This document shows positions 7,346 through 16,141 of a stretch of DNA of 49,333 nucleotides, piece by piece (position 1 is the first letter of the stretch; each line of letters begins with the position of its first letter). Position numbers and translations under genes: made by a program. Under the pieces are notes generated by a model. It ran no database searches. It saw nothing but the letters and a program-made list of their open reading frames with translations, and had not been told where the DNA came from. The stretch comes from an uncultured Bacillus sp. (GTDB taxonomy: Bacteria > Bacillota > Bacilli > Bacillales_B > DSM-18226), in assembly GCF_946478885.1 (NCBI RefSeq), contig NZ_CAMLDX010000011.1, forward strand, positions 1 through 49,333, given 5' to 3'.

Positions 7346-7580
7346 TACAATCTATATGAGAAGGAAAAAAGATACCCGCAGGAGGCTACAAACAGTCCCC
7401 AGTCTTGAAAAAAGAATGGTAGGGGTCTGAGCTAGGCTGGAAGCATCTCAGAATAAGGAGCATAATCTTATCGAAACCGGATAGATCCAGCGGTCAGCTG
7501 ACTTACAATAAACAAAGCTCGTGCAGCCTGTGATATTCTCCTGTCAGCGTGTCAAAAATGAAAAAGAATGAGGTTGCATA
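7346..7580 (+). promoter_or_regulatory. Long 5' leader of dbpA
   Basis: A TACAAT (7346-7351) with a weak -35 may be the dbpA promoter, giving an untranslated leader of about 220 bases. It contains hairpin arms such as TCTGAG (7426-7431) with CTCAGA (7447-7452). I do not recognise a known riboswitch, T-box or protein-binding leader. Nothing else is seen in 7165-7345. Confidence 0.35.
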
Positions 7581-9023
7581 ATGGAAAAAAGAGGTTTTCA
7601 TGATTTTCATATAAGTGATGAAATACTGCGTGCACTTGTGGGACTAGGATACGAAGCCCCGACCAGGGTGCAGGCTGAAGTCATTCCCTTGGCCCTGGAA
7701 AAAAAGGACCTGCTCGTTCAATCACAGACAGGAAGCGGGAAGACAGCAGCCTATGCGATTCCAATTTGTGAGATGGTTGAATGGGAAGAAAATAAGCCGC
7801 AATGCCTGGTCCTGACACCAACCCGCGAGCTGGCTGCCCAGGTGAAGGAGGACTTTACCAATATCGGCCGTTTTAAGCGGATCAAAGCCGCTGCCATATA
7901 TGGCAAGCAGCCTTTTCACAAACAGAAACTGGAATTAAAGCAAAAGGCCCATGTGGTCGTCGGTACCCCGGGTCGTGTGCTTGATCATATTGAAAAAGGC
8001 ACACTTGTCCTCGAAAAATTGAAATACTTAATCATTGATGAAGCAGATGAAATGTTTAATATGGGCTTCATCGATCAGGTTGAGGACATCATCAAAACAC
8101 TCCCGGAAGAAAGAACAACAGCCGTTTTCTCAGCGACCTTTCCTGAAGAGATAAAGAGAATTGTGCAGCAATACATGAAGCCGCCGGTTGAAATCGAAAT
8201 CGAAGCGACAGAAATAACAAGGAACCTCATTGAACACAGTGTGATTGAGGTCAAGGAGGAGAATAAATTCGCTGTACTCAAAGACCTGACCATTGCAGAA
8301 AATCCTGACAGCTGCATCATTTTTTGCCGGACGCAGGAGCGGGTCAATGAATTGATGGACAGCCTCGACCACCTCGGTTACCCGATTGACAAAATCCACG
8401 GCGGTATGTACCAAGAGGATCGCTTTGCTGTCATGGACGATTTTAAAAAGGGCTGCTTCCGTTATTTAGCTGCGACCGACGTAGCAGCCAGAGGCATTGA
8501 TATAGAGGACGTCTCACTGGTGATTCAATACGATATCCCGCTGGAAAAGGAAAGCTATGTTCACCGTATCGGAAGAACCGGTCGAGCAGGCAAAACAGGC
8601 AGTGCTGTTACCTTTGTGACTCCTGCCGAGAAAAAATATTTAGCGGATATTATACAATATATTGGTTCTAAAATACCAATAAAAAAAGCTCCTTCAAAGG
8701 AAGAGACAGAAAAAGGGAGGACGGCCTTTCTTGCAAAAATCAACGCACAACCTGAGCAGAAAGAAGACAAAAGTGCAAAATTAAATGAAGGCATCATGAA
8801 GCTATATTTTAACGGCGGCAAGAAAAAGAAAATCCGCACCGTTGATTTTGTCGGTACAATCGCCAAAATTGAAGGTATCACAGCGGATGACATCGGCATC
8901 ATCACAATCCAGGAAAACTCCTCCTACGTCGAAATCCTGAATGGAAAAGGATCGCTCGTCCTTCAGGCGATGAAACATACAACTGTGAAAGGCAAACAGT
9001 TGAAAGTGCATAAGGCAAGATAA
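7581..9023 (+). CDS. dbpA: ATP-dependent RNA helicase DbpA (DEAD-box, rRNA-binding)
   Basis: A 480-aa DEAD-box helicase. The N-terminus has the F and Q motifs ([25 protein letters not shown]), Walker A SQTGSGKT (about 48-55), PTRELA, TPGR, DEAD (about 154) and SAT. The second RecA domain has [16 protein letters not shown] and [13 protein letters not shown]. The C-terminal ~75 residues ([23 protein letters not shown]...) are the DbpA/YxiN RNA-binding domain that recognises hairpin 92 of 23S rRNA. The role is late 50S subunit assembly. An SD (GAGGTTGC) precedes the ATG. It is monocistronic, with its own strong terminator and a long leader. Confidence 0.95.
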   Translation: MEKRGFHDFHISDEILRALVGLGYEAPTRVQAEVIPLALEKKDLLVQSQTGSGKTAAYAIPICEMVEWEENKPQCLVLTPTRELAAQVKEDFTNIGRFKRIKAAAIYGKQPFHKQKLELKQKAHVVVGTPGRVLDHIEKGTLVLEKLKYLIIDEADEMFNMGFIDQVEDIIKTLPEERTTAVFSATFPEEIKRIVQQYMKPPVEIEIEATEITRNLIEHSVIEVKEENKFAVLKDLTIAENPDSCIIFCRTQERVNELMDSLDHLGYPIDKIHGGMYQEDRFAVMDDFKKGCFRYLAATDVAARGIDIEDVSLVIQYDIPLEKESYVHRIGRTGRAGKTGSAVTFVTPAEKKYLADIIQYIGSKIPIKKAPSKEETEKGRTAFLAKINAQPEQKEDKSAKLNEGIMKLYFNGGKKKKIRTVDFVGTIAKIEGITADDIGIITIQENSSYVEILNGKGSLVLQAMKHTTVKGKQLKVHKAR

Positions 9024-9083
9024 AACGCGATATCGCGCGGCAGTTCTGCCGCAGCTACAACACACCAATACACCGAGTTTGAA

Positions 9084-9130
9084 AAGAATCCATTTTAAGC
9101 GGCAAGTTAGCTCAAAATGGATTCTTTTTT
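9084..9130 (+). terminator. Terminator of dbpA
   Basis: AAGAATCCATTTT (9084-9096) pairs perfectly with AAAATGGATTCTT (9114-9126), followed by more T residues. The A/T flanks could make it bidirectional with the convergent regulator gene. Confidence 0.9.
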
Positions 9131-9155
9131 GCTGTGGAAATTCTGTTTTTTTAAA

Positions 9156-9689
9156 TCACTTTGGTACATATTTAAAGACTTCACCGCTGTCAAAAAATTC
9201 AATGAGCCTTTCGATCCATTCGTAGTAATCCAGCCATTTCTTCGTTTCTTCCAGCAATTCGTTCAATTTCATTCTCATAATTTCGTCTAAATTTCCTGCT
9301 TTTTGTAGTTCGGTTAGCTCTTGATAAATTTTTCGCCCGGTACGTTTGTTTTTTTGAATTGTTTTTTGCCAACTTGAAGAAAATAAGGAAATAAAGGTTT
9401 GATAGTAGTCTTGTTCTACCGTATACCTATCTTTTCGGACACCTTTTTCGAATACCTTATTGGCAATATTAAAATCAATTATTTCCCGAACGACTTGGCT
9501 CATTCTTGTTTTGCTCATACCGGTTGACTCTGATAATTGGTCTAAAGTCATCGGTGAACGATTCATATAAATGATTCCTAAAACCCGCCCGACGGTTATT
9601 GGAATCCCGTAAGTACGCATATTCTCAGCCATATTTTCAATAAAAAGTTCTTCAATCTCCGCTAATTTTTCCTGAACTTCGTCGTCCAA
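9156..9689 (-). CDS. GbsR/MarR-family regulator, OpcR-like
   Basis: A 177-aa winged-helix protein with the GbsR-family layout: helical N-terminus (FIENMAENMRTYGIPITVGRVLGIIYM), HTH 'MTLDQLSESTGMSKTRMSQVVREI', wing 'KVFEKGVRKDRYTVEQDYY' and a helical C-terminus. In Bacillus, GbsR senses choline and its paralogue OpcR represses opuB. This gene is divergent from an adjacent opu operon, so OpcR is the better guess. It probably represses the opu operon by binding the A/T-rich inverted repeat at the opu promoter. It could instead be GbsR, but no gbsAB genes are in the window. Confidence 0.85.
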   Translation of the reverse strand: MDDEVQEKLAEIEELFIENMAENMRTYGIPITVGRVLGIIYMNRSPMTLDQLSESTGMSKTRMSQVVREIIDFNIANKVFEKGVRKDRYTVEQDYYQTFISLFSSSWQKTIQKNKRTGRKIYQELTELQKAGNLDEIMRMKLNELLEETKKWLDYYEWIERLIEFFDSGEVFKYVPK

Positions 9690-10017
9690 CTCTATTCACC
9701 TGCCAGTTGTTTGTTATGAAAAACTCGTAAAATGAATGGGCTGCCATTCTTTCATTTCATTTGCTAAAAAAATGTAGATTGTCCCCCAAAAAACCATTTC
9801 ATTCAAATCATTATTTGATTACAAAATGTAGGATCGAACTATTGATCTTGTTTTTCATTCTTATTGAGTACAGATCAAATGTAATGACTTCATCCATAAA
9901 AATCAATAAAAAAATTTGCGAAGGAGTAAGGTTTAAGTCAAAGATTAATTTCAGTATTTCACAAAAAAGACAATTTGTAAACATTATACAAAGTATTTAA
10001 TTTATATAATCTATACA
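9690..10017. other. Divergent intergenic region, regulator/opu
   Basis: A/T-rich region with no gene that I can support. A 79-codon open frame at 9761-10000 has no SD and low-complexity composition. Confidence 0.5.
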
Positions 10018-10056
10018 TTTTATAAACTTTTAATTTTACGAAGTTTATTATATAAT
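10018..10056 (+). promoter_or_regulatory. opu operon promoter with putative OpcR/GbsR operator
   Basis: A perfect -10 TATAAT lies at 10051-10056 with a poor -35. Just upstream, AAACTT (10024-10029) and AAGTTT (10041-10046) form an inverted repeat that spans the -35 region. The block 10018-10050 aligns base for base, with three single-base gaps and a few mismatches, to 14397-14424, upstream of the YppF-like gene. A shared, palindromic, promoter-overlapping sequence beside a GbsR-family gene suggests its operator. Confidence 0.5.
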
Positions 10057-10109
10057 AGAGAAAAGTTATGCGAAAAAAACATCGATGACCATTTGGAGGT
10101 GCATTCGTT

Positions 10110-11246
10110 TTGCTGAAATTTGAACATGTATCAAAAGTATATAAAGGAAAGAAACGTGCTGTAGATGATTTGAACTTTGAAATCCATCAAGGAGAGTTTA
10201 TTTGTTTTATTGGCCCAAGTGGCTGCGGGAAAACAACAACGATGAAAATGATTAATCGCCTTATTGAGCCATCCGAAGGAAAAATCCTCGTTGAAGGGAC
10301 CAATATTCTCGATGCAGATCCAGTCGAATTAAGAAGAAAGATTGGCTATGTGATTCAACAAATTGGGTTATTTCCTCATATGACCATTGAACAAAATATT
10401 TCACTTGTTCCCAAACTATTAAAGTGGCCTGTTGAAAAACGACGTGAACGGGCAAAGGAATTATTGACACTCGTTGATATGACGCCAGATTATTTGGATC
10501 GTTATCCGCATGAATTAAGCGGCGGGCAGCAGCAAAGAATCGGTGTGTTACGGGCCCTTGCCGCTGATCAACCGTTAATATTAATGGATGAACCTTTTGG
10601 TGCTCTCGATCCAATCACCCGTGATTCCTTGCAGACCGAATTCAAAAAGTTACAGAAGAAATTGGGGAAAACCATCGTATTTGTTACCCATGATATGGAT
10701 GAGGCGTTGAAATTGGCAGATCGAATTGTCATTATGAAGGCCGGCAGTGTGGTTCAATTCGATACTCCGGATGAAATTTTACGAAATCCGGCGAATGAAT
10801 TCGTGGAAGAGTTTATTGGGAAAGACAGGCTGGAACGGGAAAGGCCGAATGTTCAAACCGTTGAGCAAATTATGAATCCGGCGCCTGTAACGGTTACAGG
10901 GGATGTCAACCTTTCGGAAGCAATTAAAATCATGAAACAGAAGAGGGTGGATTCTTTATTAGTCGTGGATAACGAGAATCATCTTCTCGGGTATATCGAT
11001 TTTGAAATGATTGATAGACAGAGAACAAAACATCATATGGTTTCCGAAGTGGTTGAAAAAAATTTATTTACGCTCGAAGAAGGCAGCTTAGTACGTGATA
11101 CATTCCAAACCATATTGAAACGCGGTTTAAAATATGTCTCGGTCATTGATGGAGATAAACATCTCCTTGGAATTGTCACAAGGTCAAATCTTGTTGATGT
11201 GGTTTATGATTCGATCTGGGGAGACACAGCACCTGATGAAGGATGA
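10110..11246 (+). CDS. Osmoprotectant ABC transporter ATP-binding protein (OpuBA/OpuCA type)
   Basis: A 378-aa ATPase: Walker A GPSGCGKTTT (about 36-45), Q-loop 'YVIQQIGLFPHMT', signature LSGGQQQR, Walker B LILMDEPFGALD and the H-loop VTHDMDE. The C-terminal ~120 residues form two CBS domains (VEQIMNPAPVTVTGDVNLSEAI..., SEVVEKNLFTLEEGS...), as in OpuCA, where they respond to ionic strength or cyclic-di-AMP. Start is TTG with SD GGAGGT. It is first gene of a four-gene operon importing choline, glycine betaine or carnitine. OpuB and OpuC cannot be told apart from sequence alone. Confidence 0.93.
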   Translation: MLKFEHVSKVYKGKKRAVDDLNFEIHQGEFICFIGPSGCGKTTTMKMINRLIEPSEGKILVEGTNILDADPVELRRKIGYVIQQIGLFPHMTIEQNISLVPKLLKWPVEKRRERAKELLTLVDMTPDYLDRYPHELSGGQQQRIGVLRALAADQPLILMDEPFGALDPITRDSLQTEFKKLQKKLGKTIVFVTHDMDEALKLADRIVIMKAGSVVQFDTPDEILRNPANEFVEEFIGKDRLERERPNVQTVEQIMNPAPVTVTGDVNLSEAIKIMKQKRVDSLLVVDNENHLLGYIDFEMIDRQRTKHHMVSEVVEKNLFTLEEGSLVRDTFQTILKRGLKYVSVIDGDKHLLGIVTRSNLVDVVYDSIWGDTAPDEG

Positions 11247-11259
11247 GGAGGGGATATAA

Positions 11260-11913
11260 ATGAATGAATTTATGAACTTTTTTCATGAAAATGGAATAGA
11301 GTTATTGCGTTTAACCTGGGAACATATTTATATTTCGTTAATTGCTGTCGGATTAGGGATTACCGTAGCTGTGCCTCTTGGGATTCTGCTGACCCGGTTT
11401 CCGAGAACTGCCAGTATCGTCATGGGAATATTAAATGTCCTGCAGACGATCCCAAGCTTTGCCATCTTGGCCTTATTTATTCCGATTATGGGAATTGGAA
11501 AAATACCTGCGATCGTCGCCTTGTTCATTTATTCATTGATGCCGATTTTAAGAAATACCTATATCGGAATAAGTGGTGTGAAAAAGGATTTGAAAGAAGC
11601 TGGAAGAGGCATGGGAATGACGAAATGGGAAAGAGTCCGCCTGGTCGAGTTACCCCTTGCGATGCCGGTTATCATGGCTGGGGTTCGCTTGTCCACTGTA
11701 TTTTTGATTGGTTGGGCGACATTGGCCTCATATATTGGTGCAGGTGGACTTGGGGATTTTATTTTCAGCGGAATGAATTTATATAGAACAGATTTAATTC
11801 TCGGGGGAGCTATCCCGGTTACTCTTTTGGCGTTGGTAACTGATCTTTTCTTAGGAAAGGTAGAAAAATGGGTAATCCCAACAGGGCTAAGGAAGATGAA
11901 GGCTCATGCCTAG
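11260..11913 (+). CDS. Osmoprotectant ABC transporter permease (OpuBB/OpuCB type)
   Basis: A 217-aa permease with about five or six hydrophobic segments and the BPD_transp_1 signature: [65 protein letters not shown] (the ATPase-coupling EAA loop), and [17 protein letters not shown] is GAGGGGA. It lies 13 bp after the ATPase gene. It should form a heterodimer with the second permease at 12854-13528. Confidence 0.93.
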   Translation: MNEFMNFFHENGIELLRLTWEHIYISLIAVGLGITVAVPLGILLTRFPRTASIVMGILNVLQTIPSFAILALFIPIMGIGKIPAIVALFIYSLMPILRNTYIGISGVKKDLKEAGRGMGMTKWERVRLVELPLAMPVIMAGVRLSTVFLIGWATLASYIGAGGLGDFIFSGMNLYRTDLILGGAIPVTLLALVTDLFLGKVEKWVIPTGLRKMKAHA

Positions 11914-11930
11914 GAAGGAGGAACAACATT

Positions 11931-12854
11931 TTGCATAAACTAAAAAAATCCTGCCTCTTAATTGTTTTATCATTTTCCCTATTGCTTTCGGCCTGCTCGC
12001 TTCCTGGACTAAGCGGCTCTCCTGAGGATACTGTTAGAATTGGGACGCTTAATACATCGGAATCACAAATAATGGGGCAAATGATTAGACAATTAATCGA
12101 ACATTATACTGATTTAGAAGTGGTAATGGTGAATAATCTTGGAACATCAACGGTAGCTCACCAGGCCATGGTGGATGGGCAAATCGATATTTCTTCAACC
12201 CGGTATACAGGAACAGACCTTACCGGTGCTTTACAACTGGAACCGGAGAAGGATCCGCACAAAGCGATGGAAATTATTCAAAGGGAATTCCAGAAGAGAT
12301 GGGATCAAACTTGGCTGGACTCCTATGGTTTTGAAAATTCCTATGACTTTGCGGTGACAGAGGAGTTAGCGGAAAAGCTTCATTTAGAAAAAGTATCTGA
12401 TTTGCAGCCCTATACGAACGAATTGTCGTTCGGAGTAGACAACTCCTGGATTCATCGAAAAGGCGATGGTTACCAGGGATTTACTGATATGTACGGTTTC
12501 GAGTTTCCAAATATTTACCCGATGCAAATCGGTCTCGTGTATCAAGCACTGGACACTGGCGATATGGACGTGGTCTTAGCCTATTCTAGTGATGGCCGGA
12601 TTTCTTCCTTTGACTTAAAAATATTAGAAGACGATAAACAATTCTTCCCTCCATACGATACGTCGATGGTCGTGAGAAATGAATTGTTCCGGAATAATCC
12701 AGAGCTTGAGGAGATTCTCCCAAAACTATCCGGAACCATTAGTACGGAACGAATGCAGGAACTCAACTATGAGGCAGATGGCAAGATGAGAGAGCCTGCT
12801 GTGATTGCCAAGGAATTCTTAGAAGAAAATAATTATTTTGAGGAGGTGGAATAA
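11931..12854 (+). CDS. Osmoprotectant-binding lipoprotein (OpuBC/OpuCC type)
   Basis: The start is TTG at 11931 with a strong SD (GGAAGGAGG) inside the space after the permease; a longer in-frame ATG at 11868 would overlap that gene. The 307-aa product has a lipobox (LLLSAC) and the OpuAC fold: VRIGTLNTSESQIMGQMIRQLIEHYT, GTSTVAHQAMVDGQIDISSTRYTGTDLTG, VYQALDTGDMDVVLAYSSDGRI, DDKQFFPPYDTSMVVRNE. It captures the osmolyte outside the membrane. 'YTGTDLTG' and 'AYSSDGRI' are typical ligand-pocket blocks of the OpuBC/OpuCC family. Confidence 0.93.
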   Translation: MHKLKKSCLLIVLSFSLLLSACSLPGLSGSPEDTVRIGTLNTSESQIMGQMIRQLIEHYTDLEVVMVNNLGTSTVAHQAMVDGQIDISSTRYTGTDLTGALQLEPEKDPHKAMEIIQREFQKRWDQTWLDSYGFENSYDFAVTEELAEKLHLEKVSDLQPYTNELSFGVDNSWIHRKGDGYQGFTDMYGFEFPNIYPMQIGLVYQALDTGDMDVVLAYSSDGRISSFDLKILEDDKQFFPPYDTSMVVRNELFRNNPELEEILPKLSGTISTERMQELNYEADGKMREPAVIAKEFLEENNYFEEVE

Positions 12855-13528
12855 TGGAGGTCCTGCAACATTTAATCGATTATTACATGCAAAATGCATG
12901 GTATGTTTGGGGGCAGTTTTATAAGCAATTCTTAATGTCTGCTTATGGTGTTTTATTTGGTGCCATTATTGGCATTCCAATTGGGATTTATATTGCTCAT
13001 CACAACAAACTTAGTCCATGGGTTATTTCTCTTGCGAATGTTATTCAAACGATCCCCGCTTTAGCCATGCTTGCCATATTAATGCTGGTAATGGGACTCG
13101 GACCCAATACGGTTGTATTTGCTTTATTCCTTTACTCCCTATTACCGATTATTAAGAATACGTATACGGGCATTCATCATGTAGACCCGGCTATGTTAGA
13201 ATCCGGTAAGGGGATGGGGATGACCCGATTCCAGGTTTTGCGGATGGTTGAACTTCCTCTTGCTCTTTCCGTCATTATGGCAGGTCTGCGAACGGCATTG
13301 GTTGTCACAATCGGTGTAGCCACCATCGGGACTTTTATCGGTTCCGGCGGCCTCGGAGACATCATTATCCGCGGCACAAATGCTTCTGAAGGAACAGCCA
13401 TTATTCTTGCCGGCGCGATTCCAACAGCTTTAATGGCGATCATTGCTGATTTTGTCATGGCCTGGCTGGAGAAAAAATTGGTACCCGGAAAGAAGAAAAA
13501 GGGCATATTACAGCCTACTGCAGATTAG
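12854..13528 (+). CDS. Osmoprotectant ABC transporter permease (OpuBD/OpuCD type)
   Basis: A 224-aa permease, paralogous to the product of 11260-11913: IQTIPALAMLAILMLVMGLG, LFLYSLLPIIKNTYTGI, ESGKGMGMTRFQVLRMVELPLALSVIMAG, TFIGSGGLGDIIIRG. Its ATG overlaps the last base of the preceding TAA, implying translational coupling. A hydrophilic lysine-rich C-terminus follows the last helix. It closes the opu operon. Confidence 0.93.
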   Translation: MEVLQHLIDYYMQNAWYVWGQFYKQFLMSAYGVLFGAIIGIPIGIYIAHHNKLSPWVISLANVIQTIPALAMLAILMLVMGLGPNTVVFALFLYSLLPIIKNTYTGIHHVDPAMLESGKGMGMTRFQVLRMVELPLALSVIMAGLRTALVVTIGVATIGTFIGSGGLGDIIIRGTNASEGTAIILAGAIPTALMAIIADFVMAWLEKKLVPGKKKKGILQPTAD

Positions 13529-13572
13529 TGGGTTCCTTAATGAAAAGATCAATTTTTTTCTCGATATAAACG

Positions 13573-13606
13573 AGGAGGGGCAGGCTCAAACCTGTCCTCT
13601 TTTCTG
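13573..13606 (+). terminator. Terminator of the opu operon
   Basis: GAGGGGCAGG (13575-13584) pairs with CCTGTCCTC (13591-13599), with a one-base bulge, followed by TTTTCT. Confidence 0.75.
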
Positions 13607-14064
13607 TCTAAAATTAAACCAACATAAGACCCAAGTCAGCTGTTACCTCTTGCTGTCCATTATTCGTCTCAAGTTTTTTGTTTCACAAGCTCAAAGCGTT
13701 CCATAATTGGCCGATCATTAACGGAGATCAGGTAGCATCCTGAGTGGCAATATGCTCGTTACCATGCAAGGTTTGGAATAATAAGTCATCTCAGTTAAGT
13801 GCGCTTTGTTACGAATGATTAAAGATAAAAGGAGAGTAATCGTTTTTAAAGTGTAAAAAATAGCTATGTTAAGAAGATGATTCCTTTATTGAACAGGTGT
13901 CATCTTCCATTGACATCTGAAATGATTATAATTATTCTGTTTTTCCATCAACGAAGCCACTAGCATTAAATCAATTTCATAATGTCATCAAATCTTGTTC
14001 ATACTGTTGCTGAAGTACTACTAGCATTTCACTATTGGTTAATCAACGTGCGTGATAGGATAAG
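13607..14064. other. Non-coding stretch downstream of opu
   Basis: About 460 bases without a supportable gene. A TTATAATTATT run near 13923-13940 partly resembles a PerR/Fur-type half-palindrome but has no gene start suitably placed. I see nothing else. Confidence 0.4.
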
Positions 14065-14106
14065 AAAAAAGGTGAGTTCTAGCACAAAGTAGCTCACCTT
14101 TTCTTC
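14065..14106 (-). terminator. Terminator of the YppF-like gene
   Basis: AAAAGGTGAG (14067-14076) pairs with CTCACCTTTT (14093-14102). On the minus strand the stem is followed by a T-run. The A/T flanks would allow bidirectional use. Confidence 0.8.
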
Positions 14107-14145
14107 CCTATACAATTGGAGTTTTTTTCTGGTGATTACCAGGAG

Positions 14146-14373
14146 TTAAGAGGGGAGATCAACAATATCAAAAGGAACGATACTAAAGAAATAAGATTGT
14201 GGTTTTTCGGCATTTAATTTGTCCAATTCGGAAAGTAATTTCTTATATTCCACAATTGATAATTCTCCGAAGATATAACATTTTTGGATATAGTCAAGGA
14301 CCTCATTGACATGCGATGGTTTACGGTTCCTTTCCGTTTCAAAATGGTGAATGGAGTTTTCCAATAACATCAT
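14146..14373 (-). CDS. YppF-like small protein
   Basis: A 75-aa protein: MMLLENSIHHFETERNRKP, then a conserved-looking core NEVLDYIQKCYIFGELSIVEYKKLLSELDKLNAEKP. The N-x-L/V-L-D-F/Y motif followed by Y-x-x-G-E/D-L-S-I-x-E/D-Y-x-x-L-x-x-E-L fits the YppF family of Bacillus, whose function is unknown. SD is GAGGAG. Its promoter region (14397-14424) closely resembles the operator-like sequence of the opu operon, suggesting co-regulation by the OpcR-like repressor. The extra C-terminal tail (YFFSIVPFDIVDLPS) is not something I recognise. Confidence 0.6.
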   Translation of the reverse strand: MMLLENSIHHFETERNRKPSHVNEVLDYIQKCYIFGELSIVEYKKLLSELDKLNAEKPQSYFFSIVPFDIVDLPS

Positions 14374-14396
14374 TTCATCTCCTCACTTCTTTAATA

Positions 14397-14424
14397 TTTT
14401 ATACTTTTAAATTTTTGAAGTTAT
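14397..14424 (-). promoter_or_regulatory. Second copy of the opu operator-like sequence
   Basis: This block aligns with 10018-10050, sharing TTTTATA, CTTTTAA, GAAGTT and ATTA in the same order and nearly the same spacing. It is 24 bases upstream of the YppF-like start. It is inferred to be bound by the same GbsR-family regulator. Confidence 0.45.
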
Positions 14425-15151
14425 TAAGATTACCTCTTTGGAAAAGTATAGCACAGGATTTTAATTGTAACTAATTTCTGAAAATTTAAACTAACGACAT
14501 TTTTCACCATGATTAGTTATTTAAACGGTAAATTCACAAAAATATAAGGGTAAAATCAATCTAAAATTTAGAAATCACCCGTAATTTGTCGATAATTTTT
14601 TTATATCAAAACACGAAAAAGGGTTGTTAGCTTCAAAAAAAATATAAATTAAAATAGTGTCTTAGTATAAAAAAATCTGTTTTAAGATAAAAATATTCTG
14701 TTTTATCAATAAATAGGTAATAAATGTAAATTACATAAGAATAATTTTTAAGGCACTTATTGCATCACAACATTGGGAAAATAAGGAAAATGGTATTTTT
14801 GGAGAATTTGTCAACTAATACACAAATGAAACTGTAGAGGGTTGTTGTCGGCGATATATCTCTTATCAGTATAAATGGAGGATATTTCTTAATAGGAATT
14901 TAAATTCCCCATTTGAGCAAAGAATGAATGGAGCAGAAATAACGGCGGCCCTATTATTAGGTAAACCACGATGCCTAAGATACTGACAAACATCTTAACA
15001 CCGTTCCCGCAATACATGTATTTGGGTAGTTCACCGTATATGAGAGCTATCAAGACTTCAAATTTTGTTATAAAACGCATCCATTGTATAATGATAGTGA
15101 ATTTCGCCACAAAATAAAAATAAACAACGCTAGCAGAGAGGAGTAAGGAAG
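14425..15151. other. A/T-rich region with a doubtful small membrane ORF
   Basis: About 730 bases. It has two imperfect copies of a TCTGTTTTA block (14678-14710) and a perfect ATGTAA-A-TTACAT palindrome (14724-14736). A reverse open frame at 14889-15110 encodes a hydrophobic stretch (MFVSILGIVVYLIIGPPLF near its end), but no start in it has a good SD, so I do not call it a gene. Confidence 0.35.
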
Positions 15152-16015
15152 ATGAAGTTTGTTAATTTTAAGGCAGGGAACAAAATTCGTTTTGGAATTC
15201 AAACAAACGATGGGATTATCGATGTAGAAAAAGCCGCTCATACATACAGGGCTGATGTACCGTTAACAGTTGAAGAAGCTGTCACCAGTGGGAAAGAAGG
15301 GATCTCCCGGTTGGCACAATTAGTGCAAAGGGGTGCAGAAGTCATCCCAGAGTCGGAAATCATCTACGCTCCCTGCATACTTAATCCAGAAAAAATAATC
15401 TGTGTAGGACTGAATTATGCTGATCATGCTGCAGAATCCAATATGGAGATACCGGAATACCCTGTCCTTTTCAGCAAATTTAACAATGCTCTTGCGGCAC
15501 ATAAAGAAACCATTCCTTTGCTGAAAAATGCCGTGGAATTTGATTATGAAGCTGAATTAGTCATCATCATTGGAAAAGAAGTGAGAAATATTTCCAAGGA
15601 AAAGGCGCTGGACTATGTCTTCGGATACACAGTCGGAAATGACTTGTCCGCACGTGATCTGCAATTTCGTACACCCCAATGGCTTCTCGGTAAAACACCC
15701 GATCATTTCGCTCCAATCGGCCCTGCTATCGTGACAGCAGATGAGTTGGATCCAAACGGCTTGGATATCTCACTCAAGGTAAACGGGGAAATAAAGCAAT
15801 CTGCCAACACTTCGCAAATGATTTTTGACTGTGCTACAATTATCAGCTACTTGTCTAAGCATGTGACATTAAAGTCCGGCGACCTCATTTTCACAGGTAC
15901 CCCGGAAGGAGTCGTCCTTGGATACCCGGAAGGAGAACGCCAATGGCTCAAATCCGGAGACAAAATCGAAGTATACATTGAAAACGTCGGCACTCTGGTG
16001 AATGTATTAGAATAA
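15152..16015 (+). CDS. Fumarylacetoacetate hydrolase (FAH) family protein
   Basis: A 287-aa enzyme. Residues 1-70 are the small N-terminal domain; the FAH domain follows with IICVGLNYADHAAES, FSKFNNALAAH, the metal-binding VEFDYEAELVIIIGK (E/E), GYTVGNDLSARDLQ, the lid/active-site QWLLGKTPDHFAPIGP, and IFTGTPEGV. Members cleave or decarboxylate acylpyruvates or 2-oxo-3-ene-diacids (Mg2+-dependent). Here the substrate is unknown. SD is GAGGAGTAAGG. It is probably monocistronic, followed by a palindromic repeat. Whether it belongs to the downstream 2-hydroxyacyl-CoA cluster is unclear. Confidence 0.9.
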   Translation: MKFVNFKAGNKIRFGIQTNDGIIDVEKAAHTYRADVPLTVEEAVTSGKEGISRLAQLVQRGAEVIPESEIIYAPCILNPEKIICVGLNYADHAAESNMEIPEYPVLFSKFNNALAAHKETIPLLKNAVEFDYEAELVIIIGKEVRNISKEKALDYVFGYTVGNDLSARDLQFRTPQWLLGKTPDHFAPIGPAIVTADELDPNGLDISLKVNGEIKQSANTSQMIFDCATIISYLSKHVTLKSGDLIFTGTPEGVVLGYPEGERQWLKSGDKIEVYIENVGTLVNVLE

Positions 16016-16032
16016 TCTTTGTGAAAAGAACA

Positions 16033-16117
16033 AGGGGTCAGGTATCCACCGTTGATCGATATCTATTGCAAATTTATGCAAAGTGATAGTAGATATTGGA
16101 TGGTGATGCCTGACACT
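16033..16117. repeat. Dispersed palindromic repeat, copy 2
   Basis: GGGGTCAGGTATCCACC at the left pairs with GGTGATGCCTGACAC at the right end. The inner GATATCTA/TAGATATT arms extend the hairpin. Over about 85 bases it aligns with the reverse complement of 1191-1276, including the loop (shared ATGCAAAG.GATA.TAGATA block). It occupies the gap between the FAH and LysR genes (convergent ends). Confidence 0.7.
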
Positions 16118-16141
16118 TTTGCTTTCGAGAAAGCGCTTTCT

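Noticed and set aside
9761..10000. 79-codon ORF in the regulator/opu gap
   Set aside because: No SD, low-complexity lysine/isoleucine-rich composition, overlaps the likely promoter region.
16128..16141. AGAAAGCGCTTTCT palindrome as a cre site
   Set aside because: It resembles a cre core but lies at the 3' ends of two convergent genes, with no promoter nearby.
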